This document shows, piece by piece, positions 60,577 through 64,000 of a DNA stretch of 64,000 nt. Source of the stretch: an uncultured Dehalococcoidia bacterium. Its GTDB lineage: Bacteria > Chloroflexota > Dehalococcoidia > Lucifugimonadales > UBA3495. The DNA lies in assembly GCA_951812625.1 (NCBI GenBank), contig CATOSP010000002.1, positions 1,404,880 through 1,468,879 on the forward strand, in the 5' to 3' direction. Within the stretch, counting starts at the first letter, position 1; every line of letters begins with the position of its first letter. Below the pieces are notes generated by a model. It did not search any database and had not been told where the DNA came from. It was given only the letters and a program-made list of their open reading frames with translations. Both the position numbers and the translations under genes were made by a program.

Positions 60577-61278
60577 ATGGAGATTTCCGTTAGAGACCAG
60601 CAGGGAGAGGCCGTCGAAACGGTGGATGTGGAAGACGCAGTGTTTTCCGTGCCCATGAACCACACCCTTGTCCACCAGGCCCTTGTGATATACCAAGGCA
60701 ACAAACGGCAGGGCACCCATGACACCAAGACACGGGCGCAAGTGTCCGGTGGCGGGCGCAAGCCGTGGATCCAGAAGCACACAGGCCGTGCCAGGCAGGG
60801 CAGCATTCGTGCCCCACACTGGCGTCACGGCGGAGTTGCATTCGGGCCTCACCCCCGAAGCTACCGAAGGGCATTGCCCAAGCGGATGCGGCGCATGGCG
60901 CTCAAGTGCGTCCTTTCGGACAAGGTTAGGCAGGACAGGTTAGTGTGTCTTGATTCCACTTCTTCAGTGGACGGGAAGACGAAATCTATGGTCGGGTTGC
61001 TATCCAACCTGAGTATCGATGGCTCGGTCCTGGTCGTCACCAACGGTCAAAATGAAGGCGTCGTCCGGGCTGCACACAACCTCAAGAAGGTGCGGACCCT
61101 GCCGGTTAACCTGCTCAACGCCCAGGAATTGCTGGACCGCGAGACGATCGTCATGACGCTGGATGCGGTCCGTTGGGCTGAAGATGCTCTGAGATCAGAA
61201 CCACACGGACGGAGAGGGCGGAAAGCTAATCAGCGGACGGGTGCAGATGTCCTGGACGAACAGGGGGCCGAGGGTTAG
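60577..61278 (+). CDS. rplD: 50S ribosomal protein L4
   Basis: 233 residues. VFSVPMNHTLVHQALVIYQGNKRQGTHDTKTRAQVSGGGRKPWIQKHTGRARQGSIRAPHWRHGGVAFGPHPRSY contains the extended tunnel-lining loop. The C-terminal VNLLNAQELLDRETIVMTLDAV is typical. The last ~20 residues are a lineage-specific tail rich in Gly and Arg. Its stop is directly followed by the rplW ATG. No L4 autoregulatory leader structure was recognised. Confidence 0.96.
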   Translation: MEISVRDQQGEAVETVDVEDAVFSVPMNHTLVHQALVIYQGNKRQGTHDTKTRAQVSGGGRKPWIQKHTGRARQGSIRAPHWRHGGVAFGPHPRSYRRALPKRMRRMALKCVLSDKVRQDRLVCLDSTSSVDGKTKSMVGLLSNLSIDGSVLVVTNGQNEGVVRAAHNLKKVRTLPVNLLNAQELLDRETIVMTLDAVRWAEDALRSEPHGRRGRKANQRTGADVLDEQGAEG

Positions 61279-61563
61279 ATGGACATACACAAGGTTTTGC
61301 TGAGGCCGACCATCACCGAGAAAAGCACCATCTTGCAAGAATCTGGCAAATACACTTTTCAAGTCGCTCCCAGAGCCAACAAAGTGGAAGTGAAGCAGGC
61401 AGTCGAGACAAACTTCAACGTGACCGTAGTCGACGTCAACATCACCAAGCTGCGCGGCAAACGCAAGAGGTACGGTGCACGTTTCACGAAGCAACCGGAC
61501 GTCAAGAAAGCCGTTGTAACCCTGAAAACGGGTGACCGGATTAACCTGATCGAGGGGCTATAG
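61279..61563 (+). CDS. rplW: 50S ribosomal protein L23
   Basis: 94 residues. MDIHKVLLRPTITEKSTILQESGKYTFQVAPRANKVEVKQAVETNFNVTVVDVNI, then KLRGKRKRYG and KKAVVTLKTGDRINLIEG. It lies at the exit-tunnel rim and docks trigger factor and SRP. Zero gap to rplD, so translation is coupled. Confidence 0.96.
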   Translation: MDIHKVLLRPTITEKSTILQESGKYTFQVAPRANKVEVKQAVETNFNVTVVDVNITKLRGKRKRYGARFTKQPDVKKAVVTLKTGDRINLIEGL

Positions 61564-61596
61564 CACCCGACTGGGTCTGTTGCAAGGATATTATCT

Positions 61597-62430
61597 ATGC
61601 CACTGAAGAATCTGAGGCCAATAACACCCGGCACCAGGAACGCCGTGAGGCCCTCATTTGAGGAGATCACGGCTCGGAGGCCGGAAAAGTCTCTCCTAGA
61701 GCCGAAGGCAAACCACGCGGGTCGAAACAACAGGGGGCGGATCACCAGTCGACACCGCGGTGGCGGGCCCCGCAGGATGTACCGCAAGATAGACTTCAAG
61801 CGTTACAAAGATGGGGTACCGGCAAGGGTTGTGTCGATTGAGTATGATCCCAATCGGACTTGCCGAATCGCCTTGATTCACTATATGGACGGGGAGAAGA
61901 GCTATATTCTGGCCCCCGTAGCCCTGTCGGTGGGTGACTGGGTAGAGTCCGGCCCGCAAGCTGAGATTCATCCCGGAAACTGCCTGCCGCTGCGGAACAT
62001 CCCCACCGGGACTGTGGTCCACAACCTGGAGCTAACGCCCCAGAGGGGCGGTCAACTTGTTCGCAGCGCAGGATCCGGTGCCCAGGTGCTTTCCCGCGAG
62101 GGAGAGTACGTACTGATCCGACTCCCGTCTGGGGAGATGCGGCGGGTACTGCTCAATTGTCGTGCAAGCGTCGGACAGTTGTCCAATCCCGACCACAAGA
62201 ACGAAAGCCTTGGCAAGGCTGGAGCCAGCCGTCATCTGGGGCGTCGCCCACACGTTCGCGGCGTGGCGATGAATCCGGTTGACCATCCCCACGGCGGGGG
62301 CGAGGGCCGCTCACCCATAGGGATGCCGGGTCCCAAGTCACCTACCGGAAAGCCGACGCTGGGGCATAAGACCCGGCAGAAGAACAAGGCGAGCAGTAGA
62401 TTTATCATCAGGAGGGGCAGGAGACGGTAG
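61597..62430 (+). CDS. rplB: 50S ribosomal protein L2
   Basis: 277 residues. [49 protein letters not shown] and the conserved C-terminal [21 protein letters not shown] with the histidine near the peptidyl transferase centre, ending in a basic RRGRRR. It has standard length and order. The rpsS ATG follows one base after its stop. Confidence 0.97.
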   Translation: MPLKNLRPITPGTRNAVRPSFEEITARRPEKSLLEPKANHAGRNNRGRITSRHRGGGPRRMYRKIDFKRYKDGVPARVVSIEYDPNRTCRIALIHYMDGEKSYILAPVALSVGDWVESGPQAEIHPGNCLPLRNIPTGTVVHNLELTPQRGGQLVRSAGSGAQVLSREGEYVLIRLPSGEMRRVLLNCRASVGQLSNPDHKNESLGKAGASRHLGRRPHVRGVAMNPVDHPHGGGEGRSPIGMPGPKSPTGKPTLGHKTRQKNKASSRFIIRRGRRR

Positions 62431-62431
62431 T

Positions 62432-62716
62432 ATGTCACGCTCGGTCAAAAAGGGTCCCTATGTTCATCCCAAGCTTATGAAGAAGGTTGAAGCGCTCCAG
62501 CGCTCGGGAGCGCGGACGGTAGTCCGCACCTGGTCGAGGGCGTCCATGATCATGCCCGATATGGTTGGACTTACCATCGGAGTGCATGACGGGCGGCGGC
62601 ACGTTCCTGTATTCATTACCGAGAACATGGTGGGGCACCGATTGGGCGAGTTTGCGCCGACACGAACATACCGTGGCCACATAAGCCGATCCGAACGCTC
62701 CAGCCGTATGAGGTAA
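62432..62716 (+). CDS. rpsS: 30S ribosomal protein S19
   Basis: 94 residues. [74 protein letters not shown]. It forms a complex with S13 in the head and contacts tRNA in the A site. GGCAGGAG-type sequence at the rplB end serves as its ribosome site. Confidence 0.97.
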   Translation: MSRSVKKGPYVHPKLMKKVEALQRSGARTVVRTWSRASMIMPDMVGLTIGVHDGRRHVPVFITENMVGHRLGEFAPTRTYRGHISRSERSSRMR

Positions 62717-62720
62717 CCCG

Positions 62721-63068
62721 TTGCCGCAAGCGAGAGCAGTTGCAAAACAGATTGGGGCGTCCCAGAAGCGCCTGAAGCCGATCCTTGACTCAGTGAGAGG
62801 CCAGTCCGTTGACGACGCGCTAAACACCTTGACCCTCCTGACATCTCCGTGGGCCAGGACAGTGGCCAAGGTGGTAGAGTCAGCGGCAGCCAACGCTGAA
62901 AACAACATGTTCATGGTCCGGGACGACCTCAAGATTGTCCAGATCACTGCGGACCAAGCCAAGCCGTTGAAACGGTTCCGGCCGCGCGCCAGAGGAAGGA
63001 TCGGTCGGATCACCAAGCGAGCGAGCCATATCACTGTGGTCGTCGACGACATGGAAGAGGAGTTTTAG
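62721..63068 (+). CDS. rplV: 50S ribosomal protein L22
   Basis: 115 residues from a TTG start four bases after rpsS. ARAVAKQIGASQKRLKPILDSVRGQSVDDALNTLTLL, then VAKVVESAAANAENN and the beta-hairpin with RFRPRARGRIGRITKRASHITVVV that lines the exit tunnel. GAGGT at the rpsS end serves as the ribosome site. No ATG fits the family N-terminus, so TTG is accepted. Confidence 0.95.
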   Translation: MPQARAVAKQIGASQKRLKPILDSVRGQSVDDALNTLTLLTSPWARTVAKVVESAAANAENNMFMVRDDLKIVQITADQAKPLKRFRPRARGRIGRITKRASHITVVVDDMEEEF

Positions 63069-63071
63069 CTG

Positions 63072-63812
63072 ATGGGCCACAAGACCCACCCGTACGGTTT
63101 CCGCCTTGGCGTGATCAAAGACTGGAAAGCCCATTGGTTCGCGCCCAGCGCGGCCAGCTACCGGGCTTTGGTTCTGGAAGACCTGAAGCTAAGGGATAGT
63201 ATCCGCAACGAGTACCGAATGTTTGCCGACGCCGGAATCGCCCGGATTGAGATCGATCGTGGAGCGCAGGACGGGGTCATTAATATCCACTCGGCTCGCC
63301 CCGGGATCCTGATAGGCAGAGATGGCGAGCGGGTAAAGAATCTGCGCACCAAATTGGAAGCGATCACCAAGCGGCGTGTGCAGTTGAACATCATCGAGAT
63401 CGACCAACCCGAGATCAATGCCTATCTGGTAGCGCGGAACATTGCCGACCAATTGGAACGACGAGTCGCCTACCGGCGTGCGATGCGCCAGGCGGCGCAG
63501 CGCGCCATGCAGGGTGGGGCCCAGGGAATCAAGATCATGGTCAAGGGTCGTATCTCCGGCTCTGAAATCGCGCGCGTCGAGAAATTGATGATGGGCCAGG
63601 TTCCGCTCCATACACTGAGGGCGGATATAGACTACGCCCTGGCCGAAGCCCACACCATTATGGGAAGGGTCGGTGTCAAGGTTTGGGTCTATCACGGGGA
63701 GATTCTCCCGCCGCCTCCTGAAGAGGTGGAAGAGTTGGACGAGATTGAAGTCACGGTGCAGGCCGGTGACGAAGATGATGGGTTGGCCCTTCTAGAGGAG
63801 CCGGACATTTAG
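63072..63812 (+). CDS. rpsC: 30S ribosomal protein S3
   Basis: 246 residues. MGHKTHPYGFRLGVIKDWKAHWFA, a KH domain with INIHSARPGILIGRDGERVKNLRTKLE (GxxG as GRDG), then RNIADQLERRVAYRRAMRQAAQRAMQGGAQGIKIMVKGRISGSEIAR. The acidic C-terminal tail is longer than in many species. It forms part of the mRNA entry site. It starts three bases after rplV. Confidence 0.97.
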   Translation: MGHKTHPYGFRLGVIKDWKAHWFAPSAASYRALVLEDLKLRDSIRNEYRMFADAGIARIEIDRGAQDGVINIHSARPGILIGRDGERVKNLRTKLEAITKRRVQLNIIEIDQPEINAYLVARNIADQLERRVAYRRAMRQAAQRAMQGGAQGIKIMVKGRISGSEIARVEKLMMGQVPLHTLRADIDYALAEAHTIMGRVGVKVWVYHGEILPPPPEEVEELDEIEVTVQAGDEDDGLALLEEPDI

Positions 63813-63839
63813 CGCCAGGACAGTTACAGGGAGCAAATG

Positions 63840-64000
63840 ATGCTACAACCCAAACGGACCAAGTACAGGAAGATATTCCGCGGTCGGCGCAAGGGGATGG
63901 CGACCAGCGGAAACCAGGTGGACTTCGGTGAGTTCGGCCTGAAAGCTTTGGGGCCAGGATGGATCACCGCGCGGCAGATCGAGGCTTCTCGGGTTGCCGT
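63840..64000 (+). CDS. rplP: 50S ribosomal protein L16, N-terminal part
   Basis: The first 53 codons before the window ends: [20 protein letters not shown], then [28 protein letters not shown], the L16 signature. Two consecutive ATGs (63837 and 63840) are possible; AGGGAG is six bases from the second. The rest of the S10 operon should follow beyond the window. Confidence 0.95.
   Translation, partial: MLQPKRTKYRKIFRGRRKGMATSGNQVDFGEFGLKALGPGWITARQIEASRVA

Overview
The window reads as chromosome of a GC-rich bacterium (by eye about 58-60% GC). Gene content fits Chloroflexota, probably a Dehalococcoidia/SAR202-like lineage: a luciferase-like flavin oxidoreductase, an HpaB-type monooxygenase, paired family III CoA-transferases, crotonases, SDRs, MeaB and a B12-controlled cobalt operon. 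The taxon is an inference from gene repertoire; no rRNA gene is present.

Layout. 1-8.6 kb: start of an HpaB-like gene (minus), a 0.9 kb repeat-bearing spacer, an Asp-box beta-propeller protein, a luciferase-like oxidoreductase, an MFS permease and small thioredoxin, glutaredoxin and ABM-domain genes. 8.6-18.4 kb: a GSA-aminotransferase-like enzyme, an MFS exporter, then a plus-strand acyl-CoA cluster (two CaiB-type CoA-transferases, crotonase, acyl-CoA synthetase, TPR protein, TenA) that starts at a good sigma70 promoter and ends at a strong hairpin. 18.5-24.2 kb: an FMN-dependent alpha-hydroxyacid oxidase, then a GntR/FadR regulator followed by a three-gene 2-oxoacid:ferredoxin oxidoreductase (gamma-delta fusion, alpha, beta). 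A PdhR-like palindrome lies just after the regulator's promoter. 24.3-35.6 kb: NfeD protease plus slipin, DUF429, MeaB GTPase, a cysteinyl-tRNA synthetase fused to a GT2-like glycosyltransferase, an amino-acid-oxidase-like flavoprotein, FmdB and DUF971 small proteins, a ThDP enzyme and a second crotonase. 35.6-46.7 kb (minus): his operon hisZ-hisG-(zinc phospholipase C-like)-hisD-hisC-hisB behind its own promoter, a pair of SDRs (one intact, one lacking the catalytic Tyr and Lys), biotin ligase and glycyl-tRNA synthetase.

47.2-56.2 kb (minus) is one cobalt/cobalamin unit. A promoter leads into a cobalamin riboswitch with a visible antiterminator and intrinsic terminator, then cbiE, cobN, a ChuX-like small gene, cbtB, cbtA and a fused ChlI-ChlD-type chelatase subunit. 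Together these cover cobalt uptake, ATP-driven cobalt insertion and one corrin-ring methylation. 56.4 kb to the end (plus) is the merged str-S10 ribosomal operon rpsL-rpsG-fusA-rpsJ-rplC-rplD-rplW-rplB-rpsS-rplV-rpsC-rplP (cut), with no tuf between fusA and rpsJ.

Points most worth a second look: the CysRS-GT2 fusion; the catalytically dead SDR beside a live one; two tandem CoA-transferases and two crotonases whose usual catalytic residues appear replaced; hisG with no canonical start codon covering its conserved N-terminus, and long-form HisG together with HisZ; the PdhR-type operator at the ferredoxin-oxidoreductase regulator; the complete B12 attenuator; and a dispersed intergenic repeat. 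No CRISPR array, tRNA, rRNA, prophage or intact insertion sequence was seen.
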